A DNA stretch of 64,000 bases from Bradyrhizobium sp. NDS-1 (GTDB lineage Bacteria > Pseudomonadota > Alphaproteobacteria > Rhizobiales > Xanthobacteraceae). Shown piece after piece: positions 52,901 through 60,400 of the stretch. The notes below the pieces were generated by a model that saw only the letters and a list, made by a program, of their open reading frames with translations, had not been told where the DNA came from and searched no databases. The stretch is taken from positions 5,069,501 to 5,133,500 of the forward strand of contig NZ_CP136628.1 of the NCBI RefSeq assembly GCF_032918005.1, given 5' to 3'. Made by a program: the position numbers and the translations under genes. Within the stretch, counting starts at the first letter, position 1; each line of letters starts with the position of its first letter.

Positions 52901-54407
52901 CATCGTTCCATTGGCGCAGCTTCTCCAGCTCCTCTTCGGAGAGCAACGGCACATCGGCGATGGATTGCATGTCGTCGGCAACCATCGCCTTCAGAATCGT
53001 GGTCCAGTGCGCCGCCAAGCGCTCGATCGTCGCGCCTTCGAACAGCGCCGTCGCGTAGGTGAGGATCGCCCGGATCTCGCCCGATGGCCCCTCGTCCGTG
53101 TCGAGCGCGAGGTCGAACTTGACCGTATCGACCTCGGCATCGATGGTTTCGATCTGAAGTCCGGTCCGATCGGGCGGACCGCCCGACGCCCGACGGCGCT
53201 GGTGATTGTAGAGGACCTGGAAGAGCGGATTCTGGCTCAAGCTGCGCGTGGGCTGGAGGATCTCCAGCAGCCGCTCGAACGGAAGGTCCTGGTTCTCCTG
53301 TGCCTCTACTGTGGCCGAATGGACTGCCGCAATGAAGGCGCCGATCGCCGCCCGGCCGTCGATCTGCGTACGAAGCACCTGGGTGTTGACGAACAAGCCG
53401 ATCACGTTGCGTGTTTCGTCGCGGTGCCGATTGGCGACCGGCACGCCGATGTTGATGTCGGATTGGCCCGTATAGCGGTAGAGCAGCAGCTTGAAGCTCG
53501 CCAGCATCACGACGAACGGTGTCGTGCGGTGGCGCCGCGCCAGCGCGCGCAAACCGTCTGCCAGCACCGGATCAAGTGGAATGCGGCGCGCTGCGCCCGC
53601 AAGATCGGGCACCGCCGGCCGCGACCGGTCGATCGGCAGTTGGAGCACGGCCGGGTCGGCAAGACGTTTGGTCCAGTAATCGACCTGCCGCGCGCCGTCG
53701 ACCGCACTCATCCAGAGCCGTTGCCATTCGGCGTAGTCGGCATATTCGATCTCCGGCTCCGGCAAGGCCGGCGTTTCACCGCAGGCAAATGCCGCGTACA
53801 GCGTCCAGAATTCATCGACCAGCACGCCCATCGACCAGCCGTCGGTCACGATATGGTGCAGGCTGACGACGAGGAAGTGGTCGTCCTCGTTCAGCGTCAG
53901 CAACGCCGCGCGCATGAGCGGACCGGATTCAAGATCGAACGGCAGCGAGGCTTCCTGTCGCGCCAGCAAACGCGCCCGTCCTTCCCGGTCATCGCCATCG
54001 AGGGTCACGTGTCGCAATGCGACCGGTTGCGGATCGCCTATGAATTGCTCGGCGACTTCTTCTCCTTCCTGTCGAAATACGGTACGGAACGCTGTGTGAC
54101 GCGCAACGAGCGCATCGAACGCCTGTCGCAGCGCGCGTGGTTGCAGCTGGCCGCGCACGCGCAGCGTCGCCGAGATGTTATAGGCGGCACTGCCCGGGTC
54201 CATCCGCCACAGGAACCAAAGGCGGGATTGCGCAAAGGACAGCGGCGCACGTTTGCGCTCCTGGCGCACGATCGGCAACATGGCGAGGTTGACGCCCTTC
54301 GCCGCAAGCTGCGAGAGGAACGCGTGCTGCTTGCCGGCATCGAGGCGCATCAAGCGCCGTGAGATGTCGCACAGCTGCTGCTTTTGCGTGCTTGCCATGT
54401 CACTCAT
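37971..54407 (-). CDS. Terminal non-ribosomal peptide synthetase, four modules with thioesterase
   Basis: This 5478-residue synthetase has domain order C-A-T-E, C-A-T-E, C-A-T, C-A-T-TE. Condensation HHxxxDG motifs lie near residues 184, 1710, 3224 and 4279. Carrier serines are at 1054, 2571, 4075 and 5141, epimerase HHLVxDG at 1234 and 2750, and thioesterase Ser5273 in GWSLGG. My ten-residue adenylation codes are DGEGSGGVTK (module 1), DVWHFGRINK (module 2, Ser-like), DILQLGLVWK (module 3, glycine) and DGEGSGGVTK (module 4). Modules 1 and 4 have acidic residues at the pocket mouth, as for cationic substrates, and may load N-acyl-N-hydroxyornithine. Module 3 has an epimerase-type carrier and a D-accepting-type C domain after it but no epimerase. 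The start overlaps the previous NRPS stop. The thioesterase releases or cyclises the peptide. Confidence 0.95.
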   Translation of the reverse strand: MSDMASTQKQQLCDISRRLMRLDAGKQHAFLSQLAAKGVNLAMLPIVRQERKRAPLSFAQSRLWFLWRMDPGSAAYNISATLRVRGQLQPRALRQAFDALVARHTAFRTVFRQEGEEVAEQFIGDPQPVALRHVTLDGDDREGRARLLARQEASLPFDLESGPLMRAALLTLNEDDHFLVVSLHHIVTDGWSMGVLVDEFWTLYAAFACGETPALPEPEIEYADYAEWQRLWMSAVDGARQVDYWTKRLADPAVLQLPIDRSRPAVPDLAGAARRIPLDPVLADGLRALARRHRTTPFVVMLASFKLLLYRYTGQSDINIGVPVANRHRDETRNVIGLFVNTQVLRTQIDGRAAIGAFIAAVHSATVEAQENQDLPFERLLEILQPTRSLSQNPLFQVLYNHQRRRASGGPPDRTGLQIETIDAEVDTVKFDLALDTDEGPSGEIRAILTYATALFEGATIERLAAHWTTILKAMVADDMQSIADVPLLSEEELEKLRQWNDADAGTKDAPFTPVHLTVARLAAARPDATALVFGDDDISYSELNRRANRLAHHLIGRGVGPTDLVGVSARRSPHLIVALLAILKTGAAYLPLDPEHPARRQIGTLSDAGANVVLVDADGSVLTPPPAGIDVIPLDATHLVQESESDPEIAVAPTSLAYVIYTSGSTGIPKGVAVEHGPFAMHCEVTAGLYDMDRHSRELHFLSFTFDGAHERLWTALTCGAALVMRDADLWSAEQTLDVLRRQRVTNAGFPPTYLQQLADFAMWRGDPPPVELYSFGGEAMVKAGFDKVKRALKPRTLINGYGPTETVVTPLVWKVDADEEIEGNYAPIGRPVGRRSAYILDSDLNIVPVGVTGELFIGGEGLARGYWRRAELTAERFVPDPFGAPGARLYRTGDLARWRADGVIEYVGRSDHQVKIRGFRIELGEIEAWLMRQAGVQSAVVVARDAGVSRQLVGYVAGDGPFDEATMRAALSDELPDYMVPARIVPLERLPLTAHGKVDRDALPAPEMPTAIAAHVAPRSAAEMVLAAIWAELLGQPVIGVEDNFFELGGDSIISLQLVGRARQAGLLIEPRDVFRHQTLQDLARVARSESRAGHVAPEVEIEGHEHPLLPVQLRFFGEDAGDRHHWNQAVLLMPKSRLDWKVVESSVAALVAHHAALRLRFERIDGGWRATYGSSLAVSELLWIRPDVRDAAEVTEVAASAQASLSLAGPLLRVVGMDLAGGSQRLLVIVHHLVIDGVSWRVLLEDLATAYDQFGQGAGSVALARSDSYASWGARLQAYARTDELAAELDYWFERGAHAAVPCDDDHDGVDRVADGEQVLLAFDAGLTARLLKETPSAYRTQVNDLLLAALARAVSRWSGIEDLVVELEGHGREDVFDGADISRTIGWFTTAFPVRLPGGSGDDAALIKAVKEELRAVPSRGLGYGVLRHLGNETQRSALAAGPEPRIVFNYLGQFDSSMGEAAPFRLAPESAGPMRSDSAPLGRWVSINGQVGEGQLRLSFSYGRRRYRRATIERLAAHYAAALRELVDHCTGGGRGVTPSDFALSNLNQADLDVLVATTDCHEIEDIYPLSPMQQGMLFHALRDGESGNYVNQIGLEVRGLDGGKLRAAWHEVSARHAVLRTGFAWRELSGAAQQVVYRSAHLAFEEEDWRARAAALDDEELRAALSRVSQAERAEAFDLSQAPLQRVRLIRLDEARHWLIWTHHHILLDGWSAARLMAEILQHERGERLPVVKGRYRDYIAWLQGQDRDASTSFWRTALSELEEPSFLADALGGPVTGGASGHGSLDLLLTAELTASLQAFARRERVTLNTMVQGAWAQLLRRHTGQRAVCFGATVSGRPAELDGSEDMVGLFINTLPVVDQASPQTEVGAWLRDLQARNIDLRDHGWMPLYDIQGLAGRSGRALFDNILVFENYPIDQALRGESESGRRLGRAEQVSITNYALTVAVFAKSDGINLGFRYDRGRFDDDQIRYLQASLSRLLVRIVENVSRPVGALDGLDADEKQRVLGWSGSAERRRSFNDSIVAQIESRAAASPSSAALIFGDQQINYGELNARANRLAWRLLQHGIGRDRLIGLALERSVELIVGVLAVLKAGGAYLPLDPDYPSDRLLHMLRDSGTALVLTQEQLLPHLAPVIGEAGAEAWTIDGEAGARLVELSDNLGTELHPDSLAYVMYTSGSTGVPKGVACLHRALVARLGWMQAEYCLDPGETLLHKTPFSFDVSVWEILWPLATGARLAIAAPGAHREPRLLVDAVIAHDVTTLHFVPQMLEHFVTEPSVARCTSLKRLFAGGEALSLDLMRRVLQAFPGVRFDNRYGPTEALINATYWTCRDEGAARVPIGRPIPGVTIRILDTDLNMVPAGVTGELFIGGAGLARGYWRREKLTAERFIPDPFGHTGERLYRSGDLARWRPDGAIDYIGRADHQIKIRGFRVELGEIEARLLEQPGVRSAVVVARAVGVSRQLVGYVSGSGELAEAGLRTALSAVLPDYMVPSRIAVLERLPLMPSGKVDRHALPAPEMVHGSAEHQAPRTPAEIVFAAIWAELLGRPAVGLTDNFFELGGDSIISLQMVSRARRSGYLIEPRDVFQHQTLESLAQAARTVQRTETLADQGQIIGPHPLLPIQSRFFAEDMQNRDHWNQAVLLQPRDRIDWDVMRRALGAVVDHHDALRLRFEQRQGSWHAEHGTAPAADPLLWVRHGIDRNAVTALASSAQASLSISGGLLLRAVGIDVADGSQRLLIAIHHLVVDGVSWRILLEDVASAYTQLAQGAATVTLPPKSHAYALWGQRLQAYATSPELASELSYWTNRTANADIPCDDDHPGVDRMADADEVQLSFESEWTQRLLTDAPSAYRTQINDLLLAGLARAVWQWSGQDDVLVELEGHGREHLSGDLDLSRTIGWFTTAFPVRLRDGSQEPSLLIKSVKEELRCIPGRGLGYGVLRYLGTEEQRMALAHVGEPKIAFNYLGRIDSGDADAALFAMAAESAGPSRDASSALRRWLSVNGTVRDGRLLLSFSFGRKRYRRETVERLAALYEDALRELVGHCTGGVCGLTPSDVALSGLDQAELDRLALDWHEIEDIYPLSPMQQGMLFHAMHDGESGLYVNQVAAEIRGLDAQRLCRAWQAASDRHAVLRTGFVWRDLSGAPQQVVYRRAEVPFAEEDWRTRIVAWDQAQLDAALADVSRRDRAAGFDLSQPPLQRVRLIRLDDDRHWLIWTHHHILLDGWSSARLIAEVMQHSGEGRLPALQHRYCDYIAWLKGRDGDAAAAFWHDATAGLDEPSFLADSLAERVDAETSGHGMLALELDPALTGRLQDFAARERITMNTLVQAAWAQLLRQHTGQGTVCFGVTVSGRPPELAGAEEMVGLFINTLPVVDDVSPQQTVGAWLRELQDRNLALREFGSTPLYEIQRLAGRPGRPLFDSILVFENYPVDRALLGNNRQIQVGETRIVETSNYPLFASVGVDEHLRLVFNYQRKHFDEAQIARLQQAFVRLIEALSIDADRPVGTIAACDPADDVLLARANDTRRSEQRKGTVAQFEAQVRRSPEAIALVSGETELSYAALNARANRLARRLRDRGVGADVVVGLALDRGAGMLVALLAVLKAGGAYLPIDPDYPPERLAHMLRDSGAALVLTQQDLQGQFAAVLAETGAEAWLLDGQDGEGGDAGNLDVAVHGESLAYVIYTSGSTGLPKGVMVRHDAVTNFLATMAEQPGMTAADRVLGLTSLSFDIAVLELWLPLTIGACVVLADRAAAHDPTRLKAIVERHGVSMIQATPSTWRMLLDHDGPSLPASCRVLCGGEALPPDLARRLVAQAGEVWNLYGPTETTVWSARHRLDAADDRPLLGGPIGNTTLHILDRDLNLAPVGVAGELYIGGAGLARGYWRRGGLTAERFIPDPFGPPGARLYRTGDVARWRSDGVLDYVGRADHQVKIRGFRIELGEIEARLMAQPGVRAAVVVAREAGAGRQLLGYVSGEALDGAALRAALSSTLPDYMVPARVVVLERLPLTPNGKIDRKALPAPDQLTASIAHVAPRTPEEVALAAIWADLLRQPDIGVTDNFFELGGDSITSLQMVSRAWREGVLIEPRDVFRHQTIEALAALGRDVGSSKDTSASERGSLAGMSAEQLERLDLDWNRIEDVYPLSPMQQGMLFHSLRDAGSGVYVNQVSVEIRGLDPERLGKAWREVSERHQMLRTGFLWRELSGSPLQVVYHDAVTPFEQEDWRGQVVGDERIAAALADERAAEFDLQTPPLQRVRLLRLQDDLYRLIWTYHHILMDGWSSARLVGEILECYYGGRPAANATRYRDYIAWLLAQDAKAAESFWREQLRGFDQPTQLADAFGARRHQASGHERCYTRLGETATAELKAFARRERITLNTIVQGVWALLLQRYTGQSTVTFGVTVAGRPASLDGSQQMLGLFINTLPAIETLPPASSIGDWLRALQDRNSAIRDYEHTPLYDIQGWAGRAGQTMFDSIIVFENYPIERSMHRGAGALQFSGLKNVDVTNYPMDLSVLVEDTLQVEYTYMPSHFTTEQAAQIKTQFEHLLAALTRDATALLGSIDPVTELDVAPADLCNRHATSSAPLPMVHEAISNHAQRHPDRTALTIGSTVLSFGKLEHKANRLAHYLIARGLKPEQRVGVVVERTAVTMIALLAVLKAGGAYIPLDPELPPERHAFVMRDAAIAFLLTGRLETEDSPDGIERIALSTFDFDAGPDHPPQPELHPENLAYLIYTSGSTGTPKGVAVAHGPLAMHCHVTGGLYEIDESSCELHFLSLAFDGAHERWLTVLSHGARLLMRDAELWTPEQTVENLHAHRVSHIGLPPAYLQQVAECVERSGNPPPVKLYSFGGEAMPKAGFDKVKRFLQPRILINGYGPTETVVTPLVWKVDGAGECDTPYAPIGVPVGDRRAYILDGGLDIVPAGVAGELYLGGVGLARGYHGKAGMTAERFVPDPFSAVSGARLYRTGDLARWRDDGTVEYLGRSDDQVKVNGFRIELGEIQTSLLRHEAVAQAAVVAAPAAAGNQLVAYVAPKVAGNAAAGAAEALVERLSGFLKQILPAYMVPARIMVLKQLPTLSSGKVDRRALPAPDASMRSFVAPQGPAEIAMARLWSDILDVPQVGATDNFFELGGNSILCLKVVARLRQDKTFGIEIKLRDLLQKPTIRALLADGGAAASAAPSALLPLNAAVRTANPVFCVHGGFGTVFDYGPLGRRLEGRRQVIGLQSRMLVDPSWSDSSLEAMAVDYAAEIRRSQLRGPYSLVGWSLGGLLASLVAAELERGGERVDRLALVDSFVPRQPDGSSRQEAIAHWADDLAGLLSAVLPSAAASRINAPVDAAKRAGLPEMPESIRDVVAAVMEQGMSVRADEALLGADDVSAAFAVGRHLNRLAQNATLPQSLEVAPLCWWTSARLAQRDRLELQLPKAIDRGVAGDNHFTILKHAGLLDEICSLLAPAAASRVVQDTIPEPAE
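42183..43785 (-). repeat. Copy 1 of a ~1.6-kb duplicated glycine adenylation cassette
   Basis: This block is near-identical to 54595-56197 at a constant offset of 12412. It spans from the carrier-protein Ser codon back to just before adenylation core A1 of module 3. Differences cluster in the first 300 bases. From about 42481 to 43785 only a few mismatches were seen by eye. Identity ends sharply at 43785, where the neighbouring condensation-domain linker becomes unrelated. Confidence 0.92.
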
Positions 54408-57400
54408 CAGACAGTTCGACTTCCTTCAACATGTCGAGCATCGCGGCGATGTCGTCGCCTCGCTTGTCGGTTTCGCTCTCCTGGCCCAGCGCAGCCGCCA
54501 TGGTTTCAACCGTCGTCATTTCGAATAGACGGTTGAGCGGCAGGTCGTGGCCGAGATCGCGCTTGATGCGGCTGACGAGCTGGACGGCGATCAGGGAATC
54601 CCCGCCGAGCTCGAAGAAATTGTCGGTGACGCCGATGTCGGGCTGGCGCAGCAGGTCGGCCCAGATCGCAGCCAGCGCAACTTCCTTCGGCGTGCGCGGC
54701 GCGACATGCTCGGCTGACGTTACAAGCCGGTCCGGCGCCGGCAGCGCCTTGCGGTCGATCTTGCCGTTCGGCGTCAGCGGCAGGCGCTCCAGCACCACGA
54801 CCCGCGCCGGCACCATGTGGTCCGGCAGGGTTGACGACAACGCCGTCTTGAGCGCCGCACCATCCAAGGCTTCGCCGCTGACATAACCGAGAAGCTGGCG
54901 GCCGGCGCCGGCCTCGCGCGCCACCACCACGGCCGCGCGAACGCCAGGCTGGGCCATGAGCCGCGCCTCGATCTCGCCCAGCTCGATGCGGAAACCGCGG
55001 ATCTTCACCTGGTGATCGGCGCGGCCGACATAGTCGAGCACACCGTCGGACCGCCACCGCGCCACGTCGCCGGTGCGGTACAGCCGCGCGCCCGGTGGAC
55101 CGAACGGATCCGGGATGAAACGCTCCGCCGTCAGCCCGCCGCGCCGCCAATAGCCGCGCGCCAGCCCGGCGCCGCCGATATAGAGCTCGCCGGCAACGCC
55201 GACCGGCGCAAGGTTGAGATCGCGATCGAGAATGTGCAGCGTGGTGTTGCCGATCGGCCCGCCGAGCAGCGGACGATCGTCCGCCGCATCGAGCCGGTGA
55301 CGGGCCGACCACACCGTGGTCTCGGTCGGACCATACAGGTTCCAGACCTCGCCGGCCTGCGCCACCAGCCGCCGCGCCAAATCCGGCGGCAGCGCCTCGC
55401 CGCCGCACAGCACCCGGCAGCTGGCCGGCAGCGACGGGCCGTCATGATCGAGCAGCATACGCCAGGTCGATGGCGTGGCCTGGATCATGGAGACGCCGTG
55501 CCGCTCCACGATCGCCTTGAGCCTGGTCGGATCATGCGCCGCCGCACGATCGGCCAGCACCACGCAGGCGCCGATCGTCAGCGGCAGCCACAGCTCGAGG
55601 ACTGCGATGTCGAAGGACAGTGAGGTCAAGCCGAGCACGCGGTCGGCAGCCGTCATGCCGGGCTGTTCCGCCATGGTCGCCAGGAAATTAGTCACGGCGT
55701 CGTGGCGGACCATCACGCCCTTGGGCAGGCCGGTCGAGCCCGAGGTGTAGATCACATAGGCTAGGCTCTCGCCGTGAACGGCGACATCGAGATTGCCGGC
55801 ATCGCCGCCCTCGCCGTCCTGCCCGTCGAGCAGCCAGGCCTCGGCTCCGGTCTCCGCCAGCACGGCGGCGAACTGACCTTGCAAGTCCTGCTGCGTCAGC
55901 ACCAGCGCCGCGCCGCTGTCGCGCAGCATGTGCGCCAGCCGCTCCGGCGGGTAATCCGGATCGATCGGCAGATAGGCCCCGCCCGCCTTCAGCACGGCCA
56001 ACAGCGCGACCAGCATCCCGGCACCGCGGTCGAGCGCCAACCCGACCACGACGTCGGCCCCGACGCCGCGGTCGCGCAATCGCCGCGCCAGCTGGTTGGC
56101 ACGCGCGTTCAGTGCCGCGTAACTCAGCTCCGTCTCGCCGGACACCAGCGCGATCGCTTCCGGCGACCTCCGCACCTGCGCCTCGAACTGCGCGACAAAC
56201 GACCCGACTCCCGGATATTGCGCCCGCGTCAGATTCCACGCCTCCAGCAAAAGCTGTCGTTCCTCGGGAGGCAGAATGTCGAGTTGTCGGACCGGCGTGC
56301 GCGGCGCATGTTCCAGCACCTCCGCCAATTGATCGAGTGCCTGCTGCATCAAGGCGCAGATGCGATCGGCCGAATGCGGACGGATGATCTGAGCGGTTAA
56401 GCCAAGCGTCTGGCCGTAATCCTCGACAGCCAGCATCAAGGGATAATTGGTGCGCTCTTCGCCTCCGATCCATTCGGTGCCGGAGCCGTCCTTGTCGGTC
56501 AACTCGGCTCGCGGCACATTGTGTCGATAGTTCAGGATGGCGCTGAACAGAGGCGCCGGCGCCGCGACGCCACTGCATCGTTGCGCAAGCGCCAGCGAAG
56601 CGTGCTCATGCGCCATCAGCTCGGTCAGCCGATGATGTGCATCGCGAACACTGTCCTCGACCGCGGTGTCATCGAGATCGAGGCGCAGCGGCAAGGTGTT
56701 GATGAACAGGCCCATGGTGCGATCGCCGCCGGCGCCAGCCCGCATGCGGCCGAACAGAACGGTCCCGAACACGACACGATCGCGCCCGCTGGTTCGCGCC
56801 ACCACCTGTCCCCAGGCGAGATGGCAAAGGCCGGCGAGGCTGACGCCGAGCCGCCGCGCCTGAGCACGAAGCCTTACACTCAAGATTTCGGGCAAGACCC
56901 GCCGCGCTTCCACGACGCCGCCGCCGTCGCCGTGCACCCGGTCCAGCCCAAACGGCGTGGTCGGTTCGTCGATGTCGGCGAGCATGCCGCGGAAGAAGCA
57001 CTCATGATCCGCCGTCGCCGCCGATCCGCGCGCCTGCGCCACCAGATTCCGGAACGGATATGGCGGCGGCAGTTCGTGACCTCGCCCGGACAAGATCTTC
57101 CCGACCTCATCGTGCATCACCTCCAGCGTGGAGTGGTCACCGATCAAGTGGTGCATCAGGACGAGAAGCAGCCAGCGCTCTCCACGGGGATCAGCCGCAA
57201 CGGCAAATCGCAGCAGCGGCGGCTGTCCGAGATCAATCCGATGGTGACGCGGATCGAATCGCCGCCTGAGCTGCTCGTCAGCGCCGCTTTCGCCGTCCAG
57301 CACGACCTCGCTGACGACCAAAGGCGCATTCCTCCAAACCACCTGCGCTGGCGTGGACAAGCCGTTCCACACGATGGACGTTCGCAGAATGTCGTGGCGG

Positions 57401-60400
57401 TCCACCACCTGCCTGACCGCATCGAGATAGCGGTCGAGCAGATCGCGGCTGGCAAATGCCATCCGGCCGACCAGCAGGTAAGGATCACCGTCCTTCGACA
57501 ACAGGTGATGGAAGAGGATGCCATCCTGAAGCGGCGACAGTCCGTAAATGTCCTGGATGTTGGCGGCGCCGCCGGGAACGCCGGCCACGATGCCGTCGAT
57601 GTCAGATTGCGTCAAAGCGACCAGCGGCAAAAGTTCGGGCGTGATTGCCGTCGTCTGCGGCAAGATCCGGTTCACGGGAACGTCGGCTTCTCCGCCATCG
57701 TCGAGGCCGGCCGCAAAATCGGCCAGCACCGGCTTTGCGAACAGCATGCGCGCGTCCGCGCTGAGTGCATGCCGTTGCAGCCTTTCCAGCATGCGGACTG
57801 CGAGCAACGAGTGGCCACCGAGCTCGAAGAAGTGGTCGCTGCGCCCAATCCGATCGACGCGCAAAAGCTCGGCCCAGACCTGCGCGACGATCTGCTCAAC
57901 CTCGCCTCGCGGCGGCTCGAAACCGCGTCGCGCAAACGCATCATCCTCCGGCGCCGGCAACGCCTTGCGATCGATCTTGCCGTTCGGCGTGAGCGGCAAT
58001 GCATCGAGGCGCACGAAGACCGACGGCACCATGTAGTCCGGCAGGCACGTACGCAGGTGATTGCGCATCGCGCCGGCAAATTCATTGGCATCGAGCCCCG
58101 CGCCATTGCCACGGCGTACGGCGACATAGGCGACCAGCCGCGCGTCACCACCGTGATCCCGTTGCACCAGCACGACGGAATCGGTCACGTCGGTATGCTC
58201 GTTGAGCCGGAACGTGATCTCGTCGAGCTCGATGCGGAAACCACGAATCTTGACCTGGTGGTCGTTGCGGCCCAGAAACGCGATATTGCCGTCTGGCAGA
58301 TAACGCCCGAGATCGCCGGTGCGATACATGCGCGCATCCGCATCGCCGCAGAAGGGATCGCGCACGAAGCGCTCCGCCGTCAGATCGGCGCGATTGAGAT
58401 AACCGCGCGCAACGCCAACGCCGCCGATGTAGATCTCACCCGCCGCACCGATCGGAACGGGCGCACCAAATCGATCCAGAAGATAGATCCGCGCATTCGG
58501 CAGCGGACGACCGATCGGAGCAGCGCCGCTGTCAAAGCCCTGATGCCGCAACCAGCTCGTCGCGCAGACCGTTGCTTCCGTCGGACCATAACAGTTGAAG
58601 ACGGCGATGCCAGCAGGCAAATCCTTGACTAGCTCGGCCCTCGGTAGTTCGCCGGCCAGGACAAGGACTCGCAGAGAGGCAAGGCGATCGAGATCGGTCC
58701 GCCCGTGCAGCATGGCCGGTGGCAGGGTCGCATGCGTGATCGCCTTGTCCGCGAGGAAGCCGAGCAACTCCGAAACGTCCTGATGCTCTCGCGGGCCGGC
58801 CAGGAACAGCACGGCACCCGAGCACAGCGCCATGACGATTTCCCAAATGCTGGCATCGAAGCTGAATGAGGCAAACTGCACGACGCGGCTGTGCGAATTG
58901 AGCTCGAACAGCGCCCGCTGCGCCAGTGCCAAATTCACCAGGCCACGGTGCTCGACCATCACCCCCTTGGGCCGGCCGGTCGAACCGGACGTGTAGATGA
59001 TGTAAGCGAGGTTTCGCGAGGTTAGCCCTGTGACGAGATCCCCAAGGCCCGACGTCGCCTGCGGTGTGACGGTCGATACGTCCGCTTCGGGGTCGATGAT
59101 CTCGCAAGCCCTATCCGGGAATATCGCGCTTCCCGCTTCGTCGGCGATCAGCACGCGCGGCCTGGCATCCTCGACAATCTGACGCAGTCGCGCCGCCGGA
59201 TAAGCGGGATCGAGCGGCAGATACGCACCGCCCGCCTTCAGCACGGCCAGCAGGCTCACGACCATGGCGATACCACGCGGCAAGCAGATCGCGACCGGCT
59301 GGTCCGGCACCACACCCAAAACCATCAAGCGCCGCGCAAGCCGGTCGGCGCGGGCATCGAGTTCGCGATAGCTTAGGCGAACGTCATCGTAGGCCAGCGC
59401 AATGGCGGCCGGCGTCCTTCTCACCTGCTCCGCAAATAGTTCGTGGATGCAGCTTTCGGCGGGAAACGGTGTGGCGGTCTCATTCCACGTGTCGAGAACG
59501 CGCCTGGACTCCTCGGCGCCAACAACGTCGATTCGATCGACTATCTGGTCCGCATCGGCAACCATGGCCCGGAGCAAGGTCAATAGATAGTCCCGATGGC
59601 GCCTGATCGTCGCCTCGTCGAAAAGCGCCGTCGCATAGTTGAGGGAGCCGACGATACGTCCGTCCATCTCGCCGAGACCAAGCTCGAGATCGAACCTGAC
59701 CTGCTGGAGCGGGATATCGACGGGCTCGGCCTTGAGGCCCGGCAACTCGAGAGCACCCGTTTCGTTGCTCTGCCAGCCGAACGCGACTTGAAACACCGGC
59801 GTGTGCCCCAGCCCTCGCAGCGGCTGGGTGATCTCGACGACCTGCTCGAACGGCAGATCCTGATGATCCTGCGCGGCGAGCGCCGCGGTGCGCACGCGGC
59901 GGAGCAGTTCGGCGACGTTGGGCTCCGCCGAGAGATCGATGCGGACAGCGAGCATATTGACGAAGAACCCGATCAGGCCCTCGATCTCGGGCCTGTTTCG
60001 GTTGGCCGTCGGGGTGCCGATCACGATATCCGTCTGCCCCGAGAGCCTGGACAGCACCGCCGCCCAGGCCGCCAGCACGATCATGAACGAACTGGCGTGG
60101 TGCGACTGACCCAGCCGCCGGATGCCGGATGCCAACTCCGCATCGATCTCGATCGGCAAGGACGCGCCGGCGAGCGACCTGACCGCCCCACGCGGCCGGT
60201 CCGTCGGCAACTCGAGCACGGCCGGCGCATCCGCGAGTGCCTTTCGCCAATACTCGACCTGCCGCTGCAATCGCTCTCCCGACAGCCATTGTCGCTGCCA
60301 GGCGGCGTAGTCCGGATACTGGATGGCCAATGGCCGCAATGGATCGTCCTTGCCTGCGACGAAAGCCCGGTAGAGCGCACCGAGCTCTCGCACGAGCACG

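Noticed and set aside
51357..54362. 1001-residue plus-strand frame inside the NRPS
   Set aside because: It is an antisense shadow of condensation and adenylation domains, and its composition mirrors codon bias of the opposite strand.
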